64,000 nt of DNA from DTDX01 sp964608455 (GCA_964608455.1 CAZSNM010000003.1:1-64000); one strand, 5' to 3'. Positions 17,242-25,184 are shown, counted from the stretch's first letter. The notes: generated by a model from the sequence alone, not told the origin. Program-made: numbers and translations.

Positions 17242-18333
17242 TTATGCTTTATAAAAATTATTAGGAGTTATGCCTCTTTCAAAAAGCCATATAGCGGTTT
17301 CCCCGGAAATAACCACTGGAACATTTTTCAATTCAATTAAGTTTTTTGAACCTGTTAAAAACATCGCTGTTTTTAATTCTTCAATTATTATTTTTAAAAA
17401 CTGCATTGTTTGTTTTACTCCTTTAATAGCTTGCTTTAATAGTGGTAGCGCTAAACCAACAGCTTCAGCACCTAAAGCTATTGATTTAGCAGCATCAAGC
17501 CCTGTTCTAATTCCTCCAGAAGCTATTACTTTAATTTTCGTGCTTGATTTAACTTCAATTAAGCTTGCAACTGTTGGGATACCCCAATCCCAAAAGGTTT
17601 TTCCTAAAGCTTTAAGAATTTTATTAGAATTTGCTTTAGCTCTATAATATTCAACGCTAGCCCAGCTTGTTCCCCCTAAACCAGCTATATCAATAAATTC
17701 TACTCCTATGTTTTCAAGTTTTCTAGCAACCTCCATAGATATTCCTGCGCCAGTTTCCTTAATAATCACTGGAACGTTCAATTTTTTGATTACTTGAGAA
17801 ATCGCATTTAAAACACCTTTAAACTTTGTTTCACCTTCAGGTTGAATTGATTCTTGAAGTGAATTTAAATGAATTGTTAAAGCGTTTGCATTAATCATTT
17901 CAACTGCTTCTTTTGCTTTTTCGAGTCCTTTCTCCCCTAGAATTTGTGAGCATCCAATATTTGCTAAAACAAGAGTTGTTGGAGCTTTTTCTCTAACAAT
18001 AGTATAGGTTTTCTTTAAGGATGGATCTTCTAATGCAGCTCTTTGGCTTCCAACACCAATTCCTATTTTAAGTTTTTCCGCTGCTTCAGCTAATGAAGCG
18101 TTTATTTTAATAGCTTTAAATGTTCCACCTGTCATCGGTTCAATTATTAATGGAGCATTCAATTTGCAACCAAATAAATTTATTGATAAATCTATTTCAT
18201 TCTTATTTATTTCAGGTAAAGCATTATGAATTAAGGTTACATCATTAAATCCTGGTGGTTTATTAGATTCTACCTTTTTCGTAAGGCTAATTGTTAAATG
18301 ATCTAGTTTTCTCGCTTTAATTTTTTCACTCAT
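17242..18333 (-). CDS. fni: Isopentenyl-diphosphate delta-isomerase, type 2
   Basis: FMN-dependent isomerase of about 363 residues that converts IPP to DMAPP. It has the N-terminal RKLDHLTISL block, a PMTGGT flavin segment, the glutamine-containing HLNSLQE block and a C-terminal GGIRTGLDAAKSIALGA phosphate-binding motif. I chose ATG 18333 (MSEKIKARK), 10 bases after the mevalonate kinase stop. The longer frame back to 18381 would overlap that gene and add an unrelated N-terminus. Confidence 0.92.
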   Translation of the reverse strand: MSEKIKARKLDHLTISLTKKVESNKPPGFNDVTLIHNALPEINKNEIDLSINLFGCKLNAPLIIEPMTGGTFKAIKINASLAEAAEKLKIGIGVGSQRAALEDPSLKKTYTIVREKAPTTLVLANIGCSQILGEKGLEKAKEAVEMINANALTIHLNSLQESIQPEGETKFKGVLNAISQVIKKLNVPVIIKETGAGISMEVARKLENIGVEFIDIAGLGGTSWASVEYYRAKANSNKILKALGKTFWDWGIPTVASLIEVKSSTKIKVIASGGIRTGLDAAKSIALGAEAVGLALPLLKQAIKGVKQTMQFLKIIIEELKTAMFLTGSKNLIELKNVPVVISGETAIWLFERGITPNNFYKA

Positions 18334-18343
18334 TTTTAAAACC

Positions 18344-19303
18344 TTAAGAAAGTTTTCCGCTTTTAACACCATGAAAATCAATTTTTATAAAGTAGACCTC
18401 TTTAGAAACTTCTTTAAGCTTTTTAAAAACTTTTTCCTTGTTTTCATTTGTTACTAAAGCAATTATAGAGCCCCCACCTCCAGCTCCAGTAATTTTAGCA
18501 CCTAAAGCACCATTTTTAACAGCTGTTTCAACAATTTTATCTAAAATCGGATTTGAAACCTTAATTTCTTTAAGCAATTTTTGATTTTGATTCATTAAGT
18601 TTCCAAGCATTTCTAAATCTTTATTTTTTAATGCTTCAACAGCTGAAGAAACTATTTCATTAAATTCATTTAGAATTCTATTTTTTCTTCCTTTATTTTT
18701 CTCTAAGTAATCTCTAACTTTAATTATTTGCTCTTTAGTTGCTTTTGGAATACCGCTGTAAGCTATTAAGGCTTGAATATCAATCATAACATCAAATTTT
18801 TTAAATCCTAAATTTGGTTCATAATAAATTATTCCGCCAAGCGTAGATGTTGTATGATCAATTCCTGAAGGTTTCCCATGAATAAATTTTTCAGGTGAAA
18901 AAGCCAACTCTATAATTTTATCTTTTGTAATATTTAAATTAAGCAATTCAGCTACTGAAGCTATTGTTGATACTGCTGTTGCAGCTGATGAACCTAATCC
19001 AGCAGCTGGAGGAATTTCAGATTCAATTGTTAAATTTAATCCTAAATTTTGATTGGCTAATTTTAAAACTTCATCAGCAGCTATCTTTATTGACTTCAAA
19101 ACTTCATTATTACTTGAATTTTTATTAAACTTTTCAATAATATTTAAGTTTTTAGAGTAAATTTGAATAATTGAATTTTGCCTTTTTTCAGCAAAAACTT
19201 TAGAATAAAGATTTATAGCCATAGATAAAGCTGGATAACCATAAAGTATAAAATGTTCACCAAAAAGTATAGTTTTACCTGGTGCTGAAGCAAAGCTTTT
19301 CAT
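18344..19303 (-). CDS. mvk: Mevalonate kinase
   Basis: GHMP kinase of 319 residues that phosphorylates mevalonate. Motif 1 is PGKTILFGEHFILYGYPAL, motif 2 PPAAGLGSSAATAVS (about residues 91-105) and motif 3 GAKITGAGGGGS. It overlaps the upstream MEMO gene by 4 bases. The S2-MEMO-mvk order is a widespread archaeal arrangement. Isopentenyl phosphate kinase, often next in the cluster, is absent here. Confidence 0.93.
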   Translation of the reverse strand: MKSFASAPGKTILFGEHFILYGYPALSMAINLYSKVFAEKRQNSIIQIYSKNLNIIEKFNKNSSNNEVLKSIKIAADEVLKLANQNLGLNLTIESEIPPAAGLGSSAATAVSTIASVAELLNLNITKDKIIELAFSPEKFIHGKPSGIDHTTSTLGGIIYYEPNLGFKKFDVMIDIQALIAYSGIPKATKEQIIKVRDYLEKNKGRKNRILNEFNEIVSSAVEALKNKDLEMLGNLMNQNQKLLKEIKVSNPILDKIVETAVKNGALGAKITGAGGGGSIIALVTNENKEKVFKKLKEVSKEVYFIKIDFHGVKSGKLS

Positions 19304-20157
19304 TTTTTCTCTTTGCTTATAGCTATTGCAGCATAGCCTACAACACTACTGTAATCTCCAGTTATGTCACCGCTTGTTCCATAAGCTAAAAGCCTAGCTT
19401 TTTCAGCATTTAACATTTTAGAAGCTTTTAAAGCTGCCGCCACCGGTCCATAACCACACATAGAAATGTTATGAGAATAAACTGTAGATTCCAATTTAAA
19501 TTCATCCAAATTTAATATAGCATCTATTGCAAGTTTATCCTTCCTTTTAGCTGCTTCAGCATTTTCATAATGCGTCATATCTGAAGAAGCCACTATAATA
19601 ACGTTTTTTTCTTGACTGGCTTCAGCGATAGCCTTACCAACTTCAACACTTGTTTCTAAATCTTGCATCATCATGCATATTGGAACAATACTTATCTTAT
19701 CGTTATATAAGTATTGAAGAAAGGGTAATTGAACTTCTATTGAATGCTCATAAAGATGTGCGGATTCATCTAGATCTATTAAAGTTGATGATTTATAAAT
19801 CTTTTTAGCTAATTCAGAATTTATTTGAAGGGTTCCTAATGGTGTTTCCCAATATCCCTCGCTCATCATTGATACTCCACTTCCTAACCCAGTATGGTTT
19901 GGACCAATAATAATAACTGTTTCAGGAATGCCGTCTAAAGCCATTGTATAATAAGAGTGAGCAGCTATTGGTCCAGAATACATATATCCGGCATGAGGGC
20001 AAACTAAAGCTATTAAAGTTCTTTCACCGGTTTGATTAACTTTAGGAAGTTTTCCTGGACCTAAACTATGCAAAAAACAGGATTCTATCTCTTTAATTAA
20101 AGCTTCTTTTTTTCCAGCGTAAAAAGATCCAGCTTGACATGGTTTTCTAACTTTCAC
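19300..20157 (-). CDS. MEMO family protein
   Basis: AmmeMemo-type protein of 285 residues related to class III extradiol dioxygenases. It carries the family start MKVRKPCQAGSFYAG and CPHAGYMYSGPIAAHSY. IGPNHTGLGS, EHSIEVQLPFLQY and SSDMTHY hold the putative metal-binding histidines. Its biochemical function in archaea is not settled. It overlaps S2 and mevalonate kinase by 4 bases on each side, indicating tight co-expression. Confidence 0.9.
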   Translation of the reverse strand: MKVRKPCQAGSFYAGKKEALIKEIESCFLHSLGPGKLPKVNQTGERTLIALVCPHAGYMYSGPIAAHSYYTMALDGIPETVIIIGPNHTGLGSGVSMMSEGYWETPLGTLQINSELAKKIYKSSTLIDLDESAHLYEHSIEVQLPFLQYLYNDKISIVPICMMMQDLETSVEVGKAIAEASQEKNVIIVASSDMTHYENAEAAKRKDKLAIDAILNLDEFKLESTVYSHNISMCGYGPVAAALKASKMLNAEKARLLAYGTSGDITGDYSSVVGYAAIAISKEKK

Positions 20158-20807
20158 TCATTTTCACCAGTTTTTTGAATTGATGAAATAAGTTTTGTTT
20201 CAAAATCATCCACTGTATAAGGAAGGTTGCCATCTGGAGGTAGTTCTCCTCGCTCCCTTAAAACTTGCCTAGCTAAAAGCCAATAAATCATAGCTAAAGC
20301 TCTTCTTCCCTTATTGTTTGTTGGTATAACTAAATCTACATTTTTAAAGGAGTTATCGGTATCGCATAAAGCTACTATTGGAATCCCAGCTGAAGAAGCT
20401 TCTTGAACAGCTTGTGAATCTGCTCTTGGATCAGTTACTATAACAAGTTGAGGATCAAGATGTTTTGGATGAAGGGGGTTAGAAATAAATCCTGGTAAAA
20501 ATCTACCAACAACTGGAACCGTTCTAGTTATCTCGCAAAATTTCTCTACAGGAGTTTTTCCATAAAGCCTTGATGAAGTAACTAAAACTCTAGAAGGTTC
20601 AAATCTAGAAATGAATTTAGCAGCTATTCTTATTTTTTTATCTGTTTCTCCAATATTAAGAATATATAAACCATCTGGTCTAACTCTATAAATATATTTT
20701 TCCATATCTTCAGTTTTAACTCTTGTACCTATATGAAGACCTGCAGCTAGCAATTCTTCACGAGGAAGAAGAAGAGACTCTTCAGTTTTTTCTTCTTTCT
20801 CAACCAA
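20154..20807 (-). CDS. rps2: 30S ribosomal protein S2
   Basis: Archaeal-type S2 of 217 residues with LLAAGLHIGTRVKTEDM near residue 20, RFLPGFISNPLHP, VTDPRADSQAVQEA and DNSFKNVDLVIPTNNKGRRAL. It follows rpoN by 62 bases. RpoK and enolase, which usually lie between rpoN and rps2 in archaea, are not present here. Confidence 0.95.
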   Translation of the reverse strand: MVEKEEKTEESLLLPREELLAAGLHIGTRVKTEDMEKYIYRVRPDGLYILNIGETDKKIRIAAKFISRFEPSRVLVTSSRLYGKTPVEKFCEITRTVPVVGRFLPGFISNPLHPKHLDPQLVIVTDPRADSQAVQEASSAGIPIVALCDTDNSFKNVDLVIPTNNKGRRALAMIYWLLARQVLRERGELPPDGNLPYTVDDFETKLISSIQKTGENE

Positions 20808-20869
20808 TTTTAAGCACCAACTTTCATATAATCTTGTATTATTTTAATTTTTCTGCTTAAAAACATTCT

Positions 20870-21091
20870 TTATTTTTTCTCTGAAGTTTTAAGTTTCTTT
20901 TGAAAATACTCTAATAATTCATCCATGGTTTCTACATGAGAAATTAACATTCTTCTGCAGCAATATCTTTTAATTCCAAGATCGTCTAAAACTTTTCTTG
21001 GGTTTTCTCCTTCTTTTACTCTTTTAGAAAATTCCTCCCATTTATCCCCGATTAAGCTTCCGCATGTAAAGCATCTAACTGGAATTATCAA
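20870..21091 (-). CDS. rpoN: DNA-directed RNA polymerase subunit N
   Basis: Zinc-binding RNA polymerase subunit (homologue of Rpb10). With the chosen TTG start at 21091 it is 73 residues and begins with LIIPVRCFTCGSLIG, matching the family start. An AAAGGGGAAA ribosome site lies just before it. The longer frame to 21193 would run into S9. The zinc ligands CFTCG and the CCRR pair near residue 44 are intact. Confidence 0.9.
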   Translation of the reverse strand: MIIPVRCFTCGSLIGDKWEEFSKRVKEGENPRKVLDDLGIKRYCCRRMLISHVETMDELLEYFQKKLKTSEKK

Positions 21092-21110
21092 TTTTAAATT
21101 TCCCCTTTTT

Positions 21111-21521
21111 TCACCTATATGATTTTTGTCTTCTTCTTCTAGGTCCTGGACCGCCAAACTTTTTTGGTTCAGTTCTTCTAGGATCGCCTGCAATCATGCT
21201 TCGATCATACATTATAAGCTTTTTTCTTAATTCTGCGCTTTTTACAAAGCTTAATAAACCTTTAGCTATAGCCATTCTAGCTGCATCAGCTCTAGCCATT
21301 ACTCCACCACCAACCACATTAACTTCCACATCTATTTCTTTAGCTTTATCTCCAGCTATTATTAAAGGTTCCATAATTTTCATTTGAGCCAATTCTGGAG
21401 TGTAAACCTCTAATGGAATAGAGTTGATAGTTACTCTTCCAGAACCTGGTCTTAAAATAGCTTTAGCAATAGCTGTTTTTCTTTTTCCAACAGCTATTAA
21501 AGCTTTTTTTCTTTCAGGCAT
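21111..21521 (-). CDS. rps9: 30S ribosomal protein S9
   Basis: Protein of 136 residues with GKRKTAIAKAILRPGSGRVTIN near residue 12 and the RNA-contacting basic tail GPGPRRRRQKSYR. It starts 3 bases after L13 and ends 19 bases before rpoN in the leftward operon. Confidence 0.96.
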   Translation of the reverse strand: MPERKKALIAVGKRKTAIAKAILRPGSGRVTINSIPLEVYTPELAQMKIMEPLIIAGDKAKEIDVEVNVVGGGVMARADAARMAIAKGLLSFVKSAELRKKLIMYDRSMIAGDPRRTEPKKFGGPGPRRRRQKSYR

Positions 21522-21524
21522 TTC

Positions 21525-21956
21525 TTACTTTAATCCTCCAATTTCCTTGCATAATTCTTCAATTTTAATTTTTTTACATTTTAATTTAGAGGAGTCTGCC
21601 TCAGGAATTTTAATTAGTTTTCCATTAAAATTCTCTGGTATACCAATATAAACTTTAACTCTTTTATAAGCGCTTTTTCCTTTTGGTTTTTTCCAAGGAA
21701 GCATTCCTCTAATAACTCTTCTAACATATATATCTGGTCTTCTAGGATGTGTAGGAGACTTTTCTACAGATGCTAAAGTTCTTGTTTCAAGTTTTCTTTT
21801 AACTTCATTTAATATTGCCTGTTTTTTTCCTGAAATTACAGCTTTTTCAGCATTAAAAATTATAACTTCTTTTCCTTCAAGTGCTAGTTTAGCTGCTATA
21901 CTAGCTAACCTTCCTAATATAGCGTTTTCAGCATCAATAAAAATTTTGTTTTCCAA
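21525..21956 (-). CDS. rpl13: 50S ribosomal protein L13
   Basis: Protein of 143 residues with DAENAILGRLASIAAKLALEGKE at the N-terminus and RRVIRGMLPWKKPKGK in the middle, typical of archaeal L13. It lies between L18e and S9 in the standard archaeal order. Confidence 0.95.
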   Translation of the reverse strand: MENKIFIDAENAILGRLASIAAKLALEGKEVIIFNAEKAVISGKKQAILNEVKRKLETRTLASVEKSPTHPRRPDIYVRRVIRGMLPWKKPKGKSAYKRVKVYIGIPENFNGKLIKIPEADSSKLKCKKIKIEELCKEIGGLK

Positions 21957-21964
21957 TTTTTATT

Positions 21965-22312
21965 TCACCCTATTATTTTAACTCCTGTTCCTTTAGGTTG
22001 CTCTTCAACAAGATCGATTATTGAAATGCATTTTCCACCAGCTTCTTCAATCTTTTTTTTAGCGGATTCAGAAAATTTAAAGGCTCCAATAGTAATTTTA
22101 TGATTTATAATTCCTGCGCCTAAAACTTTTCCTGGAACAACAATTATATCTCCATCTTTACTATACCTATTAATTTTGCTAATATTAACATAAATTCTTC
22201 TTCTTTTAGGTTTACTTAAAAGCTCTGCTACAGCATTCCATATTTTAGCATTATTTTGTTTTGCTTTTTTTCTAAGCAAAGCAACTGTTTTTTTTAAGAT
22301 AATATTATCCAT
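21965..22312 (-). CDS. rpl18e: 50S ribosomal protein L18e
   Basis: Archaeal/eukaryal protein of 115 residues with VNISKINRYSKDGDIIVVPGKVLGAG in the middle and a C-terminal LVEEQPKGTGVKIIG. I chose ATG 22312 because a GGAGG ribosome site lies 12 bases upstream and family members start near that point. A longer frame reaches 22342 and would overlap rpoD. Confidence 0.92.
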   Translation of the reverse strand: MDNIILKKTVALLRKKAKQNNAKIWNAVAELLSKPKRRRIYVNISKINRYSKDGDIIVVPGKVLGAGIINHKITIGAFKFSESAKKKIEEAGGKCISIIDLVEEQPKGTGVKIIG

Positions 22313-22331
22313 TTTAAATTGTTTCCTCCAT

Positions 22332-23135
22332 TTATGAAACAAACTTTAAGAATTCATCTGTTTTTTCATTAATTATTTTAATTGCTTCCTTTATTATTCT
22401 TTTTGGAGGTAAAGCACCTGTAGATTCTAAATAAAAAATAAATTTATCTTTTAACCAAGTTACCTTTATTGGCGGGGTTTTTTTAGGGCAATGCCTTACG
22501 CATTCAAGGCATAAAGTGCAATTAAGCTCGTTTTCCACAACAGGTTTTTCATTAACTATTTTAAAAACATTTCTTGGGCAGAATTTAATGCATTCACTGC
22601 AACCATCGCATTTTTTTTCATCAATAGTAACGCTTGGATAATATTTATGGATGCAAACTGAAACGGGTTGCCATTTAGCATGTTCGCTTCCTTTTCCAAG
22701 TCTAGCATAAGCTTCAAGTTTAACTTTTTGTCCTGGAGCAAGCTTTAAAATAGGGATTTTATCGCTTACAGGTTTAATATTAGGATCTTGAGATTGCAAA
22801 TCTTTAGAGTAAACAGTTAACGGTTCATCTACAGCTTCAACATTTAACGTTAAAGAAACGCTGCATTTACTGCATCCTAACTCGCTTTTGCAAGAGCATT
22901 TTTCAGGCAAAACATAGCTTTCTAAATCTGTTGTAAGAGGAATAAGCCCTAGTCTATGAGCTAAAATTTCATCATACATTAATGAGGAATTTTCAAGAAT
23001 CATAACATTTTCAATAGACATTGTTGAAACTTCAGCTATAATTGCTCTTCTAAGCGCGTTTACAAAAGCTAAGGTAACTCCTTCAATTAAAATTTTTATT
23101 GAATTTTTATCTTCATGAAGAATTTTCATTTCCAT
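22332..23135 (-). CDS. rpoD: DNA-directed RNA polymerase subunit D with ferredoxin-like insert
   Basis: Homologue of Rpb3 and bacterial alpha (267 residues), which nucleates polymerase assembly with L, N and P. The conserved LVNALRR-like motif appears as AFVNALRRAIIAEV near residue 24. Residues of about 172-222 form an inserted ferredoxin domain with two complete cysteine sets, CDGCSECIKFCP and CTLCLECVRHCP. These could hold two 4Fe-4S clusters. Gene order downstream is the classical L18e-L13-S9-rpoN, but S11, usually just upstream, is missing. Confidence 0.95.
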   Translation of the reverse strand: MEMKILHEDKNSIKILIEGVTLAFVNALRRAIIAEVSTMSIENVMILENSSLMYDEILAHRLGLIPLTTDLESYVLPEKCSCKSELGCSKCSVSLTLNVEAVDEPLTVYSKDLQSQDPNIKPVSDKIPILKLAPGQKVKLEAYARLGKGSEHAKWQPVSVCIHKYYPSVTIDEKKCDGCSECIKFCPRNVFKIVNEKPVVENELNCTLCLECVRHCPKKTPPIKVTWLKDKFIFYLESTGALPPKRIIKEAIKIINEKTDEFLKFVS

Positions 23136-23268
23136 TTTTAATTACCATTTAACCTCTAACTTAAGCTAAATATTAACTTAACCTTAATTATATTGCTTCA
23201 GTGAACCATCAAAAAACTTAAATAAAAATTTATCTAAAGGTTTTATTTTATAAAGAAAAGAAATAAAA

Positions 23269-23517
23269 ATGATGGATATTAAAATTTTTGAGTTAGGCTT
23301 AATTTTAATTTTAATCGGATTAAGCATTGCAATAACCGGTTTCATTTTAGCTATTAAAAGGTTTAAGGGAAAGATTAATGGAGGTGGTATAATTTTAATA
23401 GGCCCTATTCCATTAATTTTCAGCAGTAGCAGTAGTAAGCACGCATGGAAAATTTTAATAATTATTGTTTTTCTTATAGCATTTTTATGTTTTTTATTCT
23501 TTAGCATTTTAGCTTGA
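23269..23517 (+). CDS. Small DUF131-like membrane protein
   Basis: Protein of 82 residues with two membrane helices (about 8-28 and 60-80) flanking the loop GGGIILIGPIPLIFSSSSSK, the hallmark of the archaeal TIGR00304/DUF131 family. The function is unknown. It lies with the next gene on the opposite strand to the flanking ribosomal genes, exactly where S11 is normally encoded. A TATA-like TTTTATAAAG precedes it near 23240. Confidence 0.7.
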   Translation: MMDIKIFELGLILILIGLSIAITGFILAIKRFKGKINGGGIILIGPIPLIFSSSSSKHAWKILIIIVFLIAFLCFLFFSILA

Positions 23518-23529
23518 GGTTGAATATTT

Positions 23530-23925
23530 TTGAATGGAAAAATTTGTGAAGATTGCTTAAAAAATCAAGCTAAATATGTTTGTTCAAGATGTGGTAAAAT
23601 AATATGCGAAGATTGCTTTAACCCCTATTTATGGTCTTGCATAAAATGTGAAGAATTACAAACATCATTAATAACTAGACAATCTTCAAGTTTTAATCCA
23701 TTTAAATTTATTTTTTTGGGTTTTACACTAATCTTTATAGGTATACTTATAATGTTTTTGGCTGCTTTATTAACTGGTTTAAGCAATAGCTTTATAATAT
23801 TTTTTGGTCCAATACCCTTTATGTTAAGCTTTGGAAAAAGCGATCTTCAGATTTTAGTTTTTATCGCTTTTATAATAGCGATCATAGCTTTCATATTGCT
23901 TATGTTTAAGAAAGCTTGGTTTTAA
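23530..23925 (+). CDS. Zinc-finger plus DUF131-like membrane protein
   Basis: Protein of 131 residues starting with TTG. The N-terminus is a B-box/treble-clef-like zinc finger with paired cysteines CEDC, CSRC, CEDC and CIKC in the first 40 residues. Two membrane helices follow (about 58-85 and 105-126) around FFGPIPFMLSFGKS. That loop matches the GPIP loop of the preceding gene, so the two are probably paralogous and form an operon. The function is unknown. Its stop overlaps the convergent S4 stop by 4 bases. Confidence 0.65.
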   Translation: MNGKICEDCLKNQAKYVCSRCGKIICEDCFNPYLWSCIKCEELQTSLITRQSSSFNPFKFIFLGFTLIFIGILIMFLAALLTGLSNSFIIFFGPIPFMLSFGKSDLQILVFIAFIIAIIAFILLMFKKAWF

Positions 23926-24437
23926 TCCTTTTTTAAAGCAGGATGATTAGGGTCATTAAAGGGGCTTTTAGGTGCATATTTAATTAATGCTTCCTCCTCT
24001 TTAGTAACCAAGTAGCCAGGAATTGAAACTATTTTATCCCCAACCATTATATGTCTATGAGTTATAAATTGTCTAGCTTGATGAATTGATTTAGCTAAAT
24101 TTAATTTAAATACTAATGTTTGCAATCTTCTTTCTAAAATATGTTTTACTTCTAAATCAAGAATATCTTCTATGCTAGCGTTTTCTGAAAGTAAGCCAAG
24201 CTTAACAAGTTTAGGCATATATTCTTTTCGTAATTTTTCTCTTTCCTCTGGTGGTTTACCTAAAAGTGATCGGGCTATTGCTCTAATCTTGGAAAGCATT
24301 GTTTTATAACGCCAAAGTTCTCGTTTATTTCTTAATCCATATTCTCCTAAAAGTTTTAATTCTTCTTCAAGTTGTTCTCTTCGCCAAGGATGCCTAGGTG
24401 TTTCATATTTTTTTCTTTGCTTTTTAGGGTCACCCAT
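23922..24437 (-). CDS. rps4: 30S ribosomal protein S4
   Basis: Archaeal-type S4 of 171 residues. It starts MGDPKKQRKKYETPRHPW and has LEVKHILERRLQTLVFKLNLAKSIHQARQFITHRHIMVG, the S4 RNA-binding domain. It follows S13 by 15 bases. Confidence 0.96.
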   Translation of the reverse strand: MGDPKKQRKKYETPRHPWRREQLEEELKLLGEYGLRNKRELWRYKTMLSKIRAIARSLLGKPPEEREKLRKEYMPKLVKLGLLSENASIEDILDLEVKHILERRLQTLVFKLNLAKSIHQARQFITHRHIMVGDKIVSIPGYLVTKEEEALIKYAPKSPFNDPNHPALKKD

Positions 24438-24452
24438 ATATGATTCTACCTC

Positions 24453-24908
24453 TTACTTTTTCGCTGCTTCTCTTTTCTTAACTCCAACAGCTTTTCCCTT
24501 TCTACCTGTGGTTCTTGTTTTTTGCCCCCTAACCTTTAATCCTAAGGCGTGTCTAACACCTTTCCAACATTTTATGCTTTTCATTAATTCTATATTCATT
24601 TTTTCTTTTAACTCTAGGTCTGAACCTATTAAATGCATATCTTTACCTGTATAAAGCTCTTTTCTTTGATTATAAAGCCATGAAGGAATATTATATTTTG
24701 CTGGGTTATTAATTGCATCCTCTATTAAAGCTACTTGCTCTCCAGTTAATTCTCCAATTCTAAGATTAGGATTAAGCTTTACTGTATTAACTATAGCATT
24801 AGCAAAGCTTACGCCTACTCCCTTAATTTTTGCAAGTCCATATACAAGCTTTTTGCTACCATCGAGGTCTGTTCCAGCAATTCTAACTATATGCCTATAC
24901 TCTTTCAA
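24453..24908 (-). CDS. rps13: 30S ribosomal protein S13
   Basis: Protein of 151 residues with FRHIVRIAGTDLDG-like start (here YRHIVRIAGTDLDGSK), KIKGVGVSFANAIV and the tail GRKGKAVGVKKREA. It is the first gene of the S13-S4 unit, transcribed divergently from the AdoMet decarboxylase gene. Confidence 0.95.
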   Translation of the reverse strand: MKEYRHIVRIAGTDLDGSKKLVYGLAKIKGVGVSFANAIVNTVKLNPNLRIGELTGEQVALIEDAINNPAKYNIPSWLYNQRKELYTGKDMHLIGSDLELKEKMNIELMKSIKCWKGVRHALGLKVRGQKTRTTGRKGKAVGVKKREAAKK

Positions 24909-25005
24909 GCACCATCAACCAACTTAAGTTTAAATTTTAAAAATTATTTTGAAAAGGTTGCTTAAAAATTGTTCGATTCGCCATTTTAATTAATTGATAA
25001 AGAAA

Positions 25006-25016
25006 TCTTTATATAG
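25006..25016 (+). promoter_or_regulatory. TATA box for the polyamine operon
   Basis: CTTTATATA at 25007-25015 predicts transcription start about 25-30 bases downstream, near 25036-25041. That start coincides with an ATG at 25041, not with the decarboxylase start. Confidence 0.5.
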
Positions 25017-25040
25017 AGGATTATCTGATAAATTAATTGT

Positions 25041-25184
25041 ATGACGTTGGAACTCTTTATTTTTCCCTCCAAGAAATTTGACGGTAACTATGGGTGTCTG
25101 CCATGGGCATCCATGTTATCGCCGAATTTCTTGGAGTGGACCCTAACAAAATTTCAAAAGTTGAAGCTGTTAAAGAAATTTTAG
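25041..25184 (+). CDS. Possible leaderless upstream ORF overlapping speD
   Basis: A 47-residue frame starting with ATG 25041 (MTLELFIFPSKKFDG...) begins at the transcription start predicted from the TATA box. It runs out of frame through the speD start region and stops at TAG 25182. Archaeal first genes are often leaderless, so this frame could be the first one translated. No homology is recognised and the part beyond 25094 is constrained by speD, so it may be regulatory or fortuitous. Confidence 0.35.
   Translation: MTLELFIFPSKKFDGNYGCLPWASMLSPNFLEWTLTKFQKLKLLKKF
25067..25136 (+). promoter_or_regulatory. Long hairpin enclosing the speD start codon
   Basis: The RNA can fold into a 70-base stem-loop. 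Arms CTCCAAGAAATTTG (25067-25080) and CGAATTTCTTGGAG (25123-25136) pair over 14 positions. CGGTAAC pairs with GTTATCG over 7, and ATGGGTGTC with GGCATCCAT-side bases over 9. There is one mismatch, one bulge and four G-U pairs. The 7-base tip is TGCCATG, holding ATG 25103, while the alternative start GTG 25094 is in the upper stem. The right arm is coding sequence, and the left arm is the leader. It looks like a translation-controlling element. Confidence 0.7.

Noticed and set aside
21091..21193. Longer RpoN beginning inside S9
   Set aside because: The added residues are an out-of-frame reading of the S9 C-terminus. The TTG at 21091 has a ribosome site and gives the family-typical start.
23184..23507. 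Minus-strand frame opposite the DUF131 gene
   Set aside because: It is a low-complexity mirror of a hydrophobic gene. The plus-strand frame carries the family GPIP loop.
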